DNA from: Clostridiales bacterium
GTDB taxonomy: Bacteria > Bacillota > Clostridia > Lachnospirales > JAQSXR01
Length of the DNA: 42,881 nt
Direction of reading: 5' to 3'
Assembly: GCA_029256575.1 (NCBI GenBank)
Contig: JAQSXR010000017.1
Coordinates: forward strand, 1 to 42,881
Below are positions 9,056-17,294 of the stretch, piece by piece. How positions within the stretch are numbered: position 1 is the stretch's first letter; each line of letters opens with the position of its first letter. The translations under genes were made by a program, and so were the position numbers. The notes under the pieces are model-generated. The model was not told where the DNA came from, made no database searches, and was given only the letters and a program-made list of their open reading frames with translations.

Positions 9056-9751
9056 TCAATCTTTTAGTAGATTAATTATTTTTTCTTCAAATCCTGGATT
9101 ATGAAGAGCTTCGCTAGGAACTTTTTCTAATACGCCGTTATTTAACACTACTATTTCATCACATAAATCTGTAGCTAGCTGTAAAATATGTGTAGAAAAA
9201 ATAATGATATGATCATTTTTTATTTTACGTAATAATTTCTTAATTTCTAATGCAACAACAACATCAAAAGAAGTTAATGGTTCGTCAAGTAATATAACAG
9301 GGGGCCTAGCAATAATAAAGCATAACATTTGTATTTTGTTTTTCATACCATGAGAGTATCCTTTAATTAACCGATGTCTATCTTCATTATCAATTTTGAT
9401 TAAATCGAAATAATCTTCAATCTTCTTAGTAGCATCTAGCTTCTCCTTGTTAATTTCCATATAAAACTTTACAAATTCATATCCAGTAAGGAATTCAGGA
9501 AGGATAGGGGAAGAGAATACATATCCTATATCTTCAAATTCTAATTTCGTTACTATCCCATTATTGTTTATAAGGGATTCCCCGGAAACTAAATCAATTT
9601 CTCCACTTAAACAGTTGAAAAGAGTGGTCTTACCAGCTCCATTTCTACCTAATAGGCCATATATTTTACCCTGTTCAAAGGTAAACGTTGCTCCCTTTAA
9701 TACTTCTTTATCACCAAATTTTTTATGTATGTCTTTTAATAGTAGCTGCAT
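9056..9751 (-). CDS. ABC exporter, ATP-binding subunit
   Basis: The 231-aa ATPase has Walker A GRNGAGKTT (35-43), signature YSHGMKNK (132-139), Walker B VILLDEP (152-158) and H-loop His188. The signature departs from LSGGQ but is typical of small ABC-2-type exporters. The start is ATG 9751 with GGGGAGAA upstream. It is first in an operon with the large permease at 7383-8996. The consensus promoter at 9790-9818 is overlapped by a palindrome, so expression is probably repressed until an inducer appears. No regulator gene is adjacent. Confidence 0.9.
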   Translation of the reverse strand: MQLLLKDIHKKFGDKEVLKGATFTFEQGKIYGLLGRNGAGKTTLFNCLSGEIDLVSGESLINNNGIVTKLEFEDIGYVFSSPILPEFLTGYEFVKFYMEINKEKLDATKKIEDYFDLIKIDNEDRHRLIKGYSHGMKNKIQMLCFIIARPPVILLDEPLTSFDVVVALEIKKLLRKIKNDHIIIFSTHILQLATDLCDEIVVLNNGVLEKVPSEALHNPGFEEKIINLLKD

Positions 9752-9787
9752 AATTTTTCTCCCCTTAGATTATTATATATATCACTA

Positions 9788-9818
9788 ACAGTATATACTG
9801 TGCATATACAGATGTCAA
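9788..9818 (-). promoter_or_regulatory. Consensus promoter with palindromic operator for the ABC exporter operon
   Basis: On the minus strand TTGACA (9813-9818) and TATACT (9790-9795) are 17 bp apart. The -10 box lies inside the perfect 14-bp palindrome ACAGTATATACTGT (9788-9801). A weaker CTGT-N6-ACAG element follows in the spacer. A near-consensus promoter covered by a palindrome suggests a repressor; its identity is unknown. Confidence 0.7.
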
Positions 9819-9913
9819 GAAATAAATACCATTTAAATTATATATTATACATAGTAAATAAAGAATAAATAAGTTAAAATGGTTACTATTATATTTTACT
9901 TATGAAGGGCATC

Positions 9914-9943
9914 TTGACAAAGTATAAATATAGTTGTACTATA
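9914..9943 (+). promoter_or_regulatory. Promoter upstream of the trans-sulfuration locus
   Basis: TTGACA (9914-9919) is 17 bp from TACTAT (9937-9942). An inverted repeat TATAGT-TGT-ACTATA (9929-9943) covers the -10 box. Transcription from here would run through the 16-bp repeat array, giving a leader of about 335 nt before the ATG at 10285. I see no S-box or T-box riboswitch in the leader. Confidence 0.55.
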
Positions 9944-9968
9944 AAACATACTATAAATATATGAGATG

Positions 9969-10192
9969 TATGTTAAGAATAAGAGATATAAGAAGTAAGA
10001 GATATAAGAAGTAAGAGATATAAGAAGTAAGAGTTATTAAGAATAAGAGATATAAGAAGTAAGAGATATAAGAAGTAAGGGATATAAGAAGTAAGAGATA
10101 TAAGAAGTAAGAGATATTAGATGTAAGGGATATAAGAAGTAAGAGATATAAGAAATAAGAGATATAAAAGATAAGAGATAGAAGTAATAAAT
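9969..10192. repeat. 16-bp purine-rich tandem repeat, about 14 copies
   Basis: The unit GATATAAGAAGTAAGA recurs with an exact 16-nt period (starts at 9985, 10001, 10017, 10049, 10065, 10081, 10097, 10113, 10129, 10145, 10161), with a diverged unit at 9969, 10033 and 10177. The plus strand is nearly free of C. The period is not a multiple of three, and plus-strand frames hit TAA repeatedly, so it is not coding there. The minus-strand open frame through it is a by-product of its composition. It fills most of the 533-nt gap between the ABC ATPase and the trans-sulfuration locus. Confidence 0.95.
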
Positions 10193-10284
10193 AATAAATA
10201 ATAGGAATTATTGTATGAGATAAATGAGAAGCACGAAGAATATTAGGCAGATGGAATCTGCGAAAGAATGGAGAGTGGCTATTA

Positions 10285-11324
10285 ATGAAAAAAGAAACAA
10301 GATTAGTACATGGCATAAAAGGATTTGATGAAAAAACAGGTGCAATAAGTTATCCAATTTACCAATCTGCAACATTTAGACATCCAGGACTAAATGTCAG
10401 TACAGGGTATGATCAACGGTATTTAAACTTTTTAAATCCGGCGATCATATACTTTTATCCGAAGACCTATACGGTGGTACACATCGTATTTGTAATGAAA
10501 TATATGCTGGTTATGGAATAGAGATAGAATATGTGGATACTTCCAATTTAGAATTAGTTAAGCGGTGTATAAAAGAAAATACAGCAGCTATATTTATTGA
10601 AACTCCATCTAATCCAATGATGTTTGTTAGTGACATTGAAGAAATATCAAAACTTGCAAAGAAAGTAAATGCATTACTAATTGTAGATAATACTTTTTTA
10701 TCACCATACTTCCAAAAACCAATCAGTTTAGGTGCGGATATAGTTGTTCATAGTGGAACCAAGTATTTATGTGGTCATAACGATGTAATAGCAGGGTTCT
10801 TAATTACTGGAAGTAATATACCAAAGGAAACAACAAGGATAGAGTTAATATATAAAACTGAGGGTGCGATACTATCCCCTTTTGATAGTTGGCTTATGAT
10901 TAGAAGCATAAAGACATTAGGTGTTAGGATGGAAAAGCAACAAGAGAATGCTTTGATTGTTGCAAAATGGTTAAAGAGTGTTCCTACTGTTAAAGAGGTA
11001 TACTATGTTGGATTACCAGAACATGTAGGGTATGAAATTAATAAAAAGCAGGCACTTGGATCTGGAGGAATGATATCATTTCGCGTTACGAACAAGGAAA
11101 TAGCACAAAATGTTTTATCAAAAGTTAAGTTAATTTACTATGCAGAAAGTTTGGGGGGAGTTGAAACACTAATAACTTATCCAATATCTCAAACTCATGC
11201 AGAATCACCTAAGTATTTACTTGAGAAATTAGGTGTTGATAATTGTCTTTTGAGACTTTCTATTGGTATTGAGAATGTTGAAGACATAATAATAGACTTA
11301 GAACAGGCATTAAGAGAAGTATGA
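10285..11324 (+). pseudogene. Broken cystathionine gamma-synthase/lyase-type PLP enzyme
   Basis: Two open frames are pieces of one Cys/Met-metabolism PLP enzyme. The first (10285-10521) starts normally with [21 protein letters not shown]. The second is in a different frame and carries the PLP-lysine motif SGTKYLCGHND and the C-terminal domain. The frame changes at 10438-10442, where NPGDH is spelled with one base missing; downstream the correct frame reads [16 protein letters not shown]. Between STGYD and NPGDH only about 8 residues remain where the family has about 45-50 (the YSRxxNPT and SSGMAA region that binds PLP phosphate). So there is both an internal deletion and a one-base frameshift. 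Before decay it would have acted in methionine/cysteine interconversion. Confidence 0.85.
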
Positions 11325-11343
11325 AATTTGGAGGAGGTTCAAG

Positions 11344-12522
11344 ATGAATAAGTATAATTTTGATGAAATAATAGATAGAAAAAATACAAATTCTTTGAAA
11401 TATGATTTTGCAGTTGAAAGGGGAAAACCGAGTGATGTAGTACCTTTTTGGGTAGCCGACATGGACTTTAGGGTTCCTCAACAGATATCAGATGCTTTAG
11501 TTACAAGAGCACAACACGGTATCTTTGGATATACGCAATACAAAGCAGATTATACAGATATTTTAAAAAATTGGTTTAAGAAACGTTTTGATTGGAGTAT
11601 TGATAAGAAGTGGCTTGTAATTACACCAGGAGTTGTTTTTGCAATTAGTACGGCTATCACTGCACTTACAAGTGAGGGAGATGCAGTCTTAATTCAAAGA
11701 CCTGTGTATTATCCATTTTCAGAAACTATTCATAAAAATAATCGTAAATTAGTTAACAATCCACTTGTTTATAAAGATGGAGTATATTCAATTGATTTTA
11801 ATGATTTTGAACAAAAGATCATTCAAGAAAATGTTAAGTTATTTATATTATGTAATCCTCATAATCCAGTTGGACGAGTTTGGACGAAGCAAGAACTAAT
11901 ACGAATTGGTGATATATGTACTAAGTATGGAGTGATAGTAGTATCAGATGAGATCCATGCAGATTTTATTCACAAAAATCATGAACATACTGTATTTGCA
12001 TCTATATCTGAAAAGTACGCAGATATTACAATAACCTGTACATCACCAAGTAAAAGTTTTAATTTAGCAGGATTACAAATATCTAATATATTTATTTCAA
12101 ATGATAAAATTAGACATAGTTTTAAAAAACGTCTTTCGCAAATTGGGTTTGATGAGCCAAATACGTTTGGACTAATCGCAAGTCACTCCGCTTATAGTTT
12201 GGGAGAGCAGTGGTTGGACGAATTAAAGATATATATTCAAAATAATATCAATTTGGCAAAAGAATTTATTATAAATGCAATGCCCAAAGTGAAAGTAGTT
12301 GATACAGAAGGAACCTACTTATTGTGGTTGGATTTTAGTGGGTATGGACTTAATGGGCATGAACTAGATGAAATAATAATAAATAAAGCGGGATTATGGT
12401 TAGATGGAGGAACAATGTTTGGCCCAGAAGGAGAAGGATTCCAAAGAATTAATGCTGCATGCCCATGGGTGGTTTTAGAAGAGGGACTGAAAAAATTAGC
12501 AGTTGCATTTGATAAACTATAA
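11344..12522 (+). CDS. PatB/MalY-type PLP-dependent C-S lyase (cystathionine beta-lyase-like)
   Basis: The 392-aa fold-type I aminotransferase-like enzyme has VPFWVADMDF (33-42), GIFGYT (59-64), NPHNPVGR (171-178), SDEIHAD (201-207) and the PLP Schiff-base Lys237 in SPSKSFNLAGLQ. These are hallmarks of the MalY/PatB family, which cleaves cystathionine or cysteine to pyruvate, ammonia and a thiol. Length is normal. It starts 19 nt after the broken trans-sulfuration gene with GGAGG upstream, so the two were an operon for methionine biosynthesis or sulfur recycling. With its partner broken, this enzyme may now act mainly as a cysteine desulfhydrase or C-S lyase; that is inference. Confidence 0.88.
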   Translation: MNKYNFDEIIDRKNTNSLKYDFAVERGKPSDVVPFWVADMDFRVPQQISDALVTRAQHGIFGYTQYKADYTDILKNWFKKRFDWSIDKKWLVITPGVVFAISTAITALTSEGDAVLIQRPVYYPFSETIHKNNRKLVNNPLVYKDGVYSIDFNDFEQKIIQENVKLFILCNPHNPVGRVWTKQELIRIGDICTKYGVIVVSDEIHADFIHKNHEHTVFASISEKYADITITCTSPSKSFNLAGLQISNIFISNDKIRHSFKKRLSQIGFDEPNTFGLIASHSAYSLGEQWLDELKIYIQNNINLAKEFIINAMPKVKVVDTEGTYLLWLDFSGYGLNGHELDEIIINKAGLWLDGGTMFGPEGEGFQRINAACPWVVLEEGLKKLAVAFDKL

Positions 12523-12553
12523 ATTAGTTATATGCTTCTTAAAATACATTGTC

Positions 12554-12582
12554 TTGAATAGTCGAATATGGTATTATTTATA
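12554..12582 (+). promoter_or_regulatory. Probable promoter of the pseudokinase gene
   Basis: TTGAAT (12554-12559) and TTTATA (12577-12582) are 17 bp apart, 28 bp before the ATG at 12610. Confidence 0.45.
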
Positions 12583-12609
12583 TATATTTAGACGAAAAGT
12601 GGTGGGATA

Positions 12610-13740
12610 ATGAACGATAATAATATGATATTAGATCAACGCGATGTAGATAATTTTTGGCATGGTTGGATCTTGGAAGAACTAATTGAACAGACAACTT
12701 GCGAAAGAGTATACAAAGCAAAAAACATCGAGACCTATTCTATAATTAAAGTAGTTAATGTTCCTGAGGACGATACAAAAATAAATGAAATGGTGATACA
12801 GGGTAAGGCGGATAAGTATATTGAGGCATACATAGAAGACTGTGCAATCGATATGCTAAATGAAGTTAAACTTATAGAGTCTCTAAAAGCATGCAAATAC
12901 ATTGTATCAAATAGGGCTTATAAGATGGTCCCTAAAGCTAGCAACATGGAGTGGAAAGTATATACAAGAACAGAGTACGTTGTGAAATTCAACATAATGA
13001 GTTTGCTTAAGAAACTTGAAATATTTGATGTATTGAAGTTAGGAATTGACATATCTAAGGCTTTAGAATATTGTGAAAAATTAAAAGTAATTCATGCTAA
13101 CATTAACTTGAATAATATATTTGTAGCAGAGGATGGAGATTATAAATTAGGACAATTTTCGATACCAGACAATCAAAGAAAAATCCCACTAAAGAAGAAA
13201 ATAATAAGAAATGAAGAAATGGTTGCGCCTGAAGTATTGCTGAATCAAAATTATTACTATTCTGTTGATACGTACTCTTTAGGAAAAGTATTGTTGAGTC
13301 TTTTGAATACATATCGTTTGAAAATAAGCGATGAACTTTTACAAATCTTGAATAAAGCAACTGAACTTAAGCCAGAAAATAGATTTGAAAAAGCGTATGA
13401 ACTAAGACAAGCACTTGAAGAAGTGAATCGTCAGTTGTTAACTGAATTAAATAGTGAAGTAACAAAAAAACCAGAAATTCAAGATATAGCACCAAATTCT
13501 CAAACGACAGCACCAATCCAACCAGAACTTCAAGTTATAGCACCAAACCCTCAAATTATAAAACCAGAACCCCAATATATAGAACTAAAATCTCCAATAC
13601 TTGATGTGATTTCAGAACTACAACCTGAATTATTTGGAGTAGAGAATGAAAAACTTCAGATAAAAGAAATTGATGTTCCTAAATTTATTAATAATATCGA
13701 TATAGTAAATTTAGAGAGTCCCCTAAAAAAACTGTTGTAA
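12610..13740 (+). CDS. Ser/Thr protein kinase-like pseudokinase domain protein
   Basis: Residues 17-280 follow the layout of bacterial Hanks-type kinases. They keep the VAIK lysine (Lys47), the alpha-C Glu85 and an APE motif (206-208). Catalytic motifs are lost: the Gly-rich loop reads EQTTCERVY, HRD is HAN (162-164), and DFG is QFS (182-184). Clostridial relatives I recall read HRDIKPENIF and KLGDFGIA here. It should therefore not phosphorylate normally and may act as a scaffold. A Pro/Gln-rich linker (repeated APN-Q, PEPQ) follows. The frame ends at 13740, right after an A7 run. The -1 frame continues into a basic juxtamembrane segment, a transmembrane helix and PASTA domains, so the two frames probably belong to one 848-aa protein. 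Confidence 0.8.
   Translation: MNDNNMILDQRDVDNFWHGWILEELIEQTTCERVYKAKNIETYSIIKVVNVPEDDTKINEMVIQGKADKYIEAYIEDCAIDMLNEVKLIESLKACKYIVSNRAYKMVPKASNMEWKVYTRTEYVVKFNIMSLLKKLEIFDVLKLGIDISKALEYCEKLKVIHANINLNNIFVAEDGDYKLGQFSIPDNQRKIPLKKKIIRNEEMVAPEVLLNQNYYYSVDTYSLGKVLLSLLNTYRLKISDELLQILNKATELKPENRFEKAYELRQALEEVNRQLLTELNSEVTKKPEIQDIAPNSQTTAPIQPELQVIAPNPQIIKPEPQYIELKSPILDVISELQPELFGVENEKLQIKEIDVPKFINNIDIVNLESPLKKLL
13725..13731 (+). other. Candidate -1 frameshift site A_AAA_AAA linking pseudokinase and PASTA frames
   Basis: Seven As are positioned so that zero-frame codons AAA AAA fill the last six bases, the X_XXY_YYZ arrangement for -1 slippage. The zero frame stops two codons later (CTG TTG TAA). 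The -1 frame reads on as TVVSRTIELKRKNEEKRKK and then a transmembrane helix. A weak purine stretch (AGAGAG, 13713-13718) lies upstream. I see no clear downstream hairpin. A simple one-base mutation is the main alternative. Confidence 0.5.
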
Positions 13741-15155
13741 GTAGAACCATTGAATTAAAAAGGAAAAATGAAGAAAAAAGAAAGAAAACTCAAATAATAT
13801 ATATTACTTGGGCAATTAGTATGGTTGTAATCGTTATTCTAGCGTTTATGACTCCTAGAATTCAAAATTTAGTAAATAAAAATAAAACAACGAAAGCAAA
13901 TAATGAAATAGCAAATACAATAACAACAACCAAAACTCAAGACAATGTAGAAGATACAGGAGTTACTGATAATACAGGGAATACAGATAATTCAGGGAAT
14001 ACAGATAGTTCAGGAAATACAGATAATTCAGGGAATACAGATGATTCGGGGAATACAGATAATTCAGGAAATACGGTTGATGATAGTTCAACCAATAGCG
14101 AAACAGAAGCACCAATTGTTCCTAATATGGTGGGGATTACCGGTGCTGAGGCTATAAAAGCTGCGGAAGATATAGGCTTAGTTGTTGCAATTACAAGCGA
14201 AAATAGTAGTACGATTCAAAAAGATTATGTTATTTCTCAAAGTGTAAAAGAAGGAACAATTCTAAAAAAAGGTGATTCGATTAATATCGTAGTCAGCTTA
14301 GGCAAGACTGGTACGAATGGTACTACAGTAAAAATGCCAAATTTAGTTGGTATGACGCGAGAAGTTGCTGAGCAGACACTAAAAACATTAGGATTAAATA
14401 TAAAGTATGTAGAAAGATATGATGATAAGGTAAAGCTTGGATTGATCGTAAATCAATGGGTTAATATAGGTGCGGAAACAACAGTTGGATCAACTGTAAC
14501 TGCGGTTATTAGTCTTGGAAAAGAGGATATTTCTGAATGGTCAGAATGGACAACTTCTTTACCACAAGGAATTACTTCTGATACTTATGCTATAGAGAAT
14601 GTAGTAAAATACCAATATAGAGATAAGGAAATAAAAACTTCTTCTGAAAGTACAATATCCGGATGGATAAAATATGATTCTGGTTTTGCTTGGACTGAAT
14701 GGAGCGATTGGTCAACGACACCTAGTGAGGTAGTTAATAATAGAGAGTATAGTCAAAGAAATGTTGAAGATAAGCACAACAGAATAATATATAAATATTC
14801 AAGATGGGCATACGTTGATAACAATAATAATATTTCTTATAGTTATACTGACTTAAAAGGTACAGATTATAAAAGCGGTGGAGAATGGCAATATACAAAA
14901 AATGAAGATAGTGCTTTAGCTAAAGTAGGAACATTAGGTAATCAAACGAAATACACTGGAAGTTGGTTTAACCAAGAAAAAACAGAAGAATACTCATATT
15001 CTACATACCACCCAGAATACCAGCACAGAGATTATGTAAATACAAACTATTTCTATCGCTGGTCTATATGGTCTAATTGGAGTGATACAGTAGTAAAAGC
15101 ATCGGATACAAGGGAAATTAACACCCAGAAAATGTATCGCTACAAATTGAAATAA
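13731..15155 (+). CDS. Transmembrane PASTA-domain protein, -1 frame continuation of the kinase-like gene
   Basis: The frame is open from 13695, but its first ATG (13821) lies inside the transmembrane helix and has no good ribosome-binding site, so independent translation is unlikely. Order of parts: basic juxtamembrane segment; membrane helix (IIYITWAISMVVIVILAF); Asn/Thr/Gly/Ser linker of six-residue repeats; two PASTA domains (VPNMVGITGAEAIKAAED and MPNLVGMTREVAEQTLKT, each ending in VVSLGK or AVISLGK); and a C-terminal region with three WS-x-W clusters. PASTA domains of PrkC/StkP kinases bind muropeptides or beta-lactams outside the cell. Fused to the upstream frame this would be a PrkC-like receptor with a dead kinase domain. 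Confidence 0.75.
   Translation, partial: TVVSRTIELKRKNEEKRKKTQIIYITWAISMVVIVILAFMTPRIQNLVNKNKTTKANNEIANTITTTKTQDNVEDTGVTDNTGNTDNSGNTDSSGNTDNSGNTDDSGNTDNSGNTVDDSSTNSETEAPIVPNMVGITGAEAIKAAEDIGLVVAITSENSSTIQKDYVISQSVKEGTILKKGDSINIVVSLGKTGTNGTTVKMPNLVGMTREVAEQTLKTLGLNIKYVERYDDKVKLGLIVNQWVNIGAETTVGSTVTAVISLGKEDISEWSEWTTSLPQGITSDTYAIENVVKYQYRDKEIKTSSESTISGWIKYDSGFAWTEWSDWSTTPSEVVNNREYSQRNVEDKHNRIIYKYSRWAYVDNNNNISYSYTDLKGTDYKSGGEWQYTKNEDSALAKVGTLGNQTKYTGSWFNQEKTEEYSYSTYHPEYQHRDYVNTNYFYRWSIWSNWSDTVVKASDTREINTQKMYRYKLK
13967..14069. repeat. 18-bp coding tandem repeat in the extracellular linker
   Basis: About six near-perfect copies of an 18-nt unit (AATACAGATAATTCAGGG) encode NTDNSG repeats between the membrane helix and the first PASTA domain. 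Because the unit is a multiple of three, copy changes alter linker length without breaking the frame. Confidence 0.9.
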
Positions 15156-15157
15156 TA

Positions 15158-15901
15158 TTATTGATATTCAGAAAGGTTTTTCCAATATCGTTTGGGCATA
15201 CTTCTAGCTTGATACGAAGGGTTATAACGTTCCTTAATATTTACACTATTAAAAAAGGTTTTAAATAAATCTGCATAGGCATCGTCTTTTGCTTGTGATA
15301 ACAATAATTGTTGGTCATGTGATGTGAAATCTCTTAAATAGGCTTCTTCCTTATTATAAATAAGGGCAGAAGCCCTTTTTGTATCATGAATAATAAAGTA
15401 TTGATCACGAAATCTATCAACAAAATGAGTCGATAATAATGAGACGATATTATGATCTGGCTCAATTGGAGAATAGAAAACTAAGGACCGTATTTCTTGG
15501 AACCGAACGAATCCAGTAAAACGATGTACTTCTAGATTAACCTTATGAACCATTGTATCTACTGCTATAATGGTATCATTATTCTTTGCCAGATTAATTG
15601 ATACACCACATTTAAAACATAGCTTGTAATAAGAATAAATTAAATTCTCGCATCCATCAATTTCACTAAGATATAAATAATATATATTTCTTAATACTTC
15701 TGTAGAGAGTTTTTTTAATGTACTACGATAGACCTTTTCAAAAATCTCTGAATCAGTAGTTACATTAATAATTTCAGAAAATAGAGTAGGGATATGATTT
15801 TCCAAACGGCAAATATTCACTTCATCTTTATCTAGATAAGAATAATAAATGGTAGTGAGTAGACCTTCGAATGTACCATCATAAATATAGTCTTTTATCA
15901 T
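15158..15901 (-). CDS. TIGR03915-type DNA metabolism protein, partner of the radical SAM repair protein
   Basis: This 247-aa protein matches the family annotated as probable DNA metabolism protein (TIGR03915/DUF4130). I recognise the N-terminal YDGTFEGLLTTIYYSY, the central HRFTGFVRFQEI segment, HFVDRF, and the C-terminal RSMPKRYWKNLSEY, which occur together in this family. It nearly always sits beside the TIGR03916 radical SAM gene, as here (48 nt downstream, same strand), so it is the second gene of the SOS-type operon. Biochemical function is not established to my knowledge; a role in DNA repair or modification is inferred. Its end is only 2 nt from the convergent PASTA gene, with no clear terminator between them. 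Confidence 0.85.
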   Translation of the reverse strand: MIKDYIYDGTFEGLLTTIYYSYLDKDEVNICRLENHIPTLFSEIINVTTDSEIFEKVYRSTLKKLSTEVLRNIYYLYLSEIDGCENLIYSYYKLCFKCGVSINLAKNNDTIIAVDTMVHKVNLEVHRFTGFVRFQEIRSLVFYSPIEPDHNIVSLLSTHFVDRFRDQYFIIHDTKRASALIYNKEEAYLRDFTSHDQQLLLSQAKDDAYADLFKTFFNSVNIKERYNPSYQARSMPKRYWKNLSEYQ

Positions 15902-15949
15902 AGTTGGCTCCTTAAAGAAATTAATTGGTTTTATATTAAAATAAATTAG

Positions 15950-17278
15950 TTACAATTCTCCAGTTATAGAGGTATGAACATCACTAGATAGTAACAATTG
16001 ATCAAATGGTGATGGGCTAAAGGATGGAGTATCAAATAAGCTAATTTGCTTATATAGTAGACTAGATTCTGAAGCTTGTATCTCTGGTAATAAGGCAGCA
16101 GCAATTGAAGATACATCGAACTTTACAGGACTATAGTGTTTCCCGCTACATAAAACAAAAAATTGAGCTCGTTTTACTGCTATTCTAAGCTTTTTTAAGT
16201 CATCGAAGGTTAAATTGGAAAGCCTTCGTGCACTCATTATTTTGCGAGCACCTTTTAACCCAATTCCAGGTATGCGAATTAACATATCGTAGGGTGCTGA
16301 ATTAACCTCAACTGGAAATTGGTTAAGGTTTCTAAGTGCCCAACAAGTCTTTGGATCAAAATTCACATCAAGATTTGGTTGTTGTTCCGTTAACAACTCG
16401 TTTACTTTGAAATTATATACACGAACTAACCAATCACTCTGATAGAGTCTATGCTCTCTAAGAGTAGGTGGAGATTGTATGGTAGGTAATTTTTTATCGG
16501 TGTTTATTGGAACATATGCGGAATAATATACTCTTTTTAAATCATAATTATTATATAATTGTTCGCTTAATTTTAATATAGTTAGGTCATTATCAGGAGA
16601 CGCACCAACAATTAATTGTGTGCTTTGACCGCCGGGAACGAAAGTAGGAGTATTAATAAAATAACGACGATCCTCTTGATTCTCAGCAATACGGGTAGCT
16701 ATTTGACTCATTGGCTTATATATATTTGTAGCAGTTTTCTCAGGGGCTAATAGCTTAAGAGAAGCAGATGACGGAAGCTCAACATTTACACTCATTCTAT
16801 CTGCGTAAAGTCCGCATTCTGATATTAAATCTTCGCTTGCTCCAGGAATAGCTTTCACATGAATATAACCTCTGAACCGTTTTTCAGTTCTTAATTTCTT
16901 AAGCACTTCTGTAAGCATTTCCATGGTATGGTTTGCATCCTTAACGACAGCAGAACTTAAAAATAGTCCCTCAATATAATTCCTACGATAAAAATTAATT
17001 GTAAGGTCGACAACTTCATCTACGGTAAATGCAGCACGTCTTACGTCATTGGAACGTCTATTTATGCAATAAGCACAATCGTAGATACAATAGTTTGTTA
17101 ACAATATCTTAAGTAAAGAAATGCATCTACCATCTGGAGTGAAAGAGTGACAGATTCCGCTATTTGCAGCAGAACCAAGTGAGCCGGACTCACCACTACG
17201 ACTTGAACCAGAAGAAGAGCAGGAAACATCATATTTTGCAGCATCAGATAATATTTCTAATTTATTTTTTATATCCAT
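15950..17278 (-). CDS. TIGR03916-type DNA modification/repair radical SAM protein
   Basis: The protein (442 aa) has a radical SAM cluster Cys64-x3-Cys68-x2-Cys71 (CIYDCAYC) for the 4Fe-4S centre and S-adenosylmethionine. A C-terminal helix-hairpin-helix DNA-binding segment (IRIPGIGLKGARKIMSARR) follows. The N-terminus AAKYDVSCSSSG is typical of the family. I start at ATG 17278: the promoter -10 box ends only 17 nt upstream, so the much longer start at 17329 would lie outside the transcript (ATG 17284 is a close alternative). It is named in databases as a putative DNA repair protein. The LexA-type box in its promoter supports that role. Confidence 0.88.
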   Translation of the reverse strand: MDIKNKLEILSDAAKYDVSCSSSGSSRSGESGSLGSAANSGICHSFTPDGRCISLLKILLTNYCIYDCAYCINRRSNDVRRAAFTVDEVVDLTINFYRRNYIEGLFLSSAVVKDANHTMEMLTEVLKKLRTEKRFRGYIHVKAIPGASEDLISECGLYADRMSVNVELPSSASLKLLAPEKTATNIYKPMSQIATRIAENQEDRRYFINTPTFVPGGQSTQLIVGASPDNDLTILKLSEQLYNNYDLKRVYYSAYVPINTDKKLPTIQSPPTLREHRLYQSDWLVRVYNFKVNELLTEQQPNLDVNFDPKTCWALRNLNQFPVEVNSAPYDMLIRIPGIGLKGARKIMSARRLSNLTFDDLKKLRIAVKRAQFFVLCSGKHYSPVKFDVSSIAAALLPEIQASESSLLYKQISLFDTPSFSPSPFDQLLLSSDVHTSITGEL

Positions 17279-17294
17279 ATTCATCACCAAGAAT

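Noticed and set aside
9969-10192. CRISPR array at the 16-bp repeats
   Set aside because: The repeats are contiguous with no unique spacers, and no cas genes are present.
9951-10316. Minus-strand 121-aa open frame through the 16-bp repeats
   Set aside because: It is a Leu/Ile/Ser/Tyr low-complexity by-product of the repeat composition, with no ribosome-binding site, and it overlaps the start of the plus-strand gene.
13821-15155. Independent PASTA gene starting at ATG 13821
   Set aside because: The ATG is inside the transmembrane helix and lacks a good ribosome-binding site. The frame reads sensibly further upstream to the A7 site.
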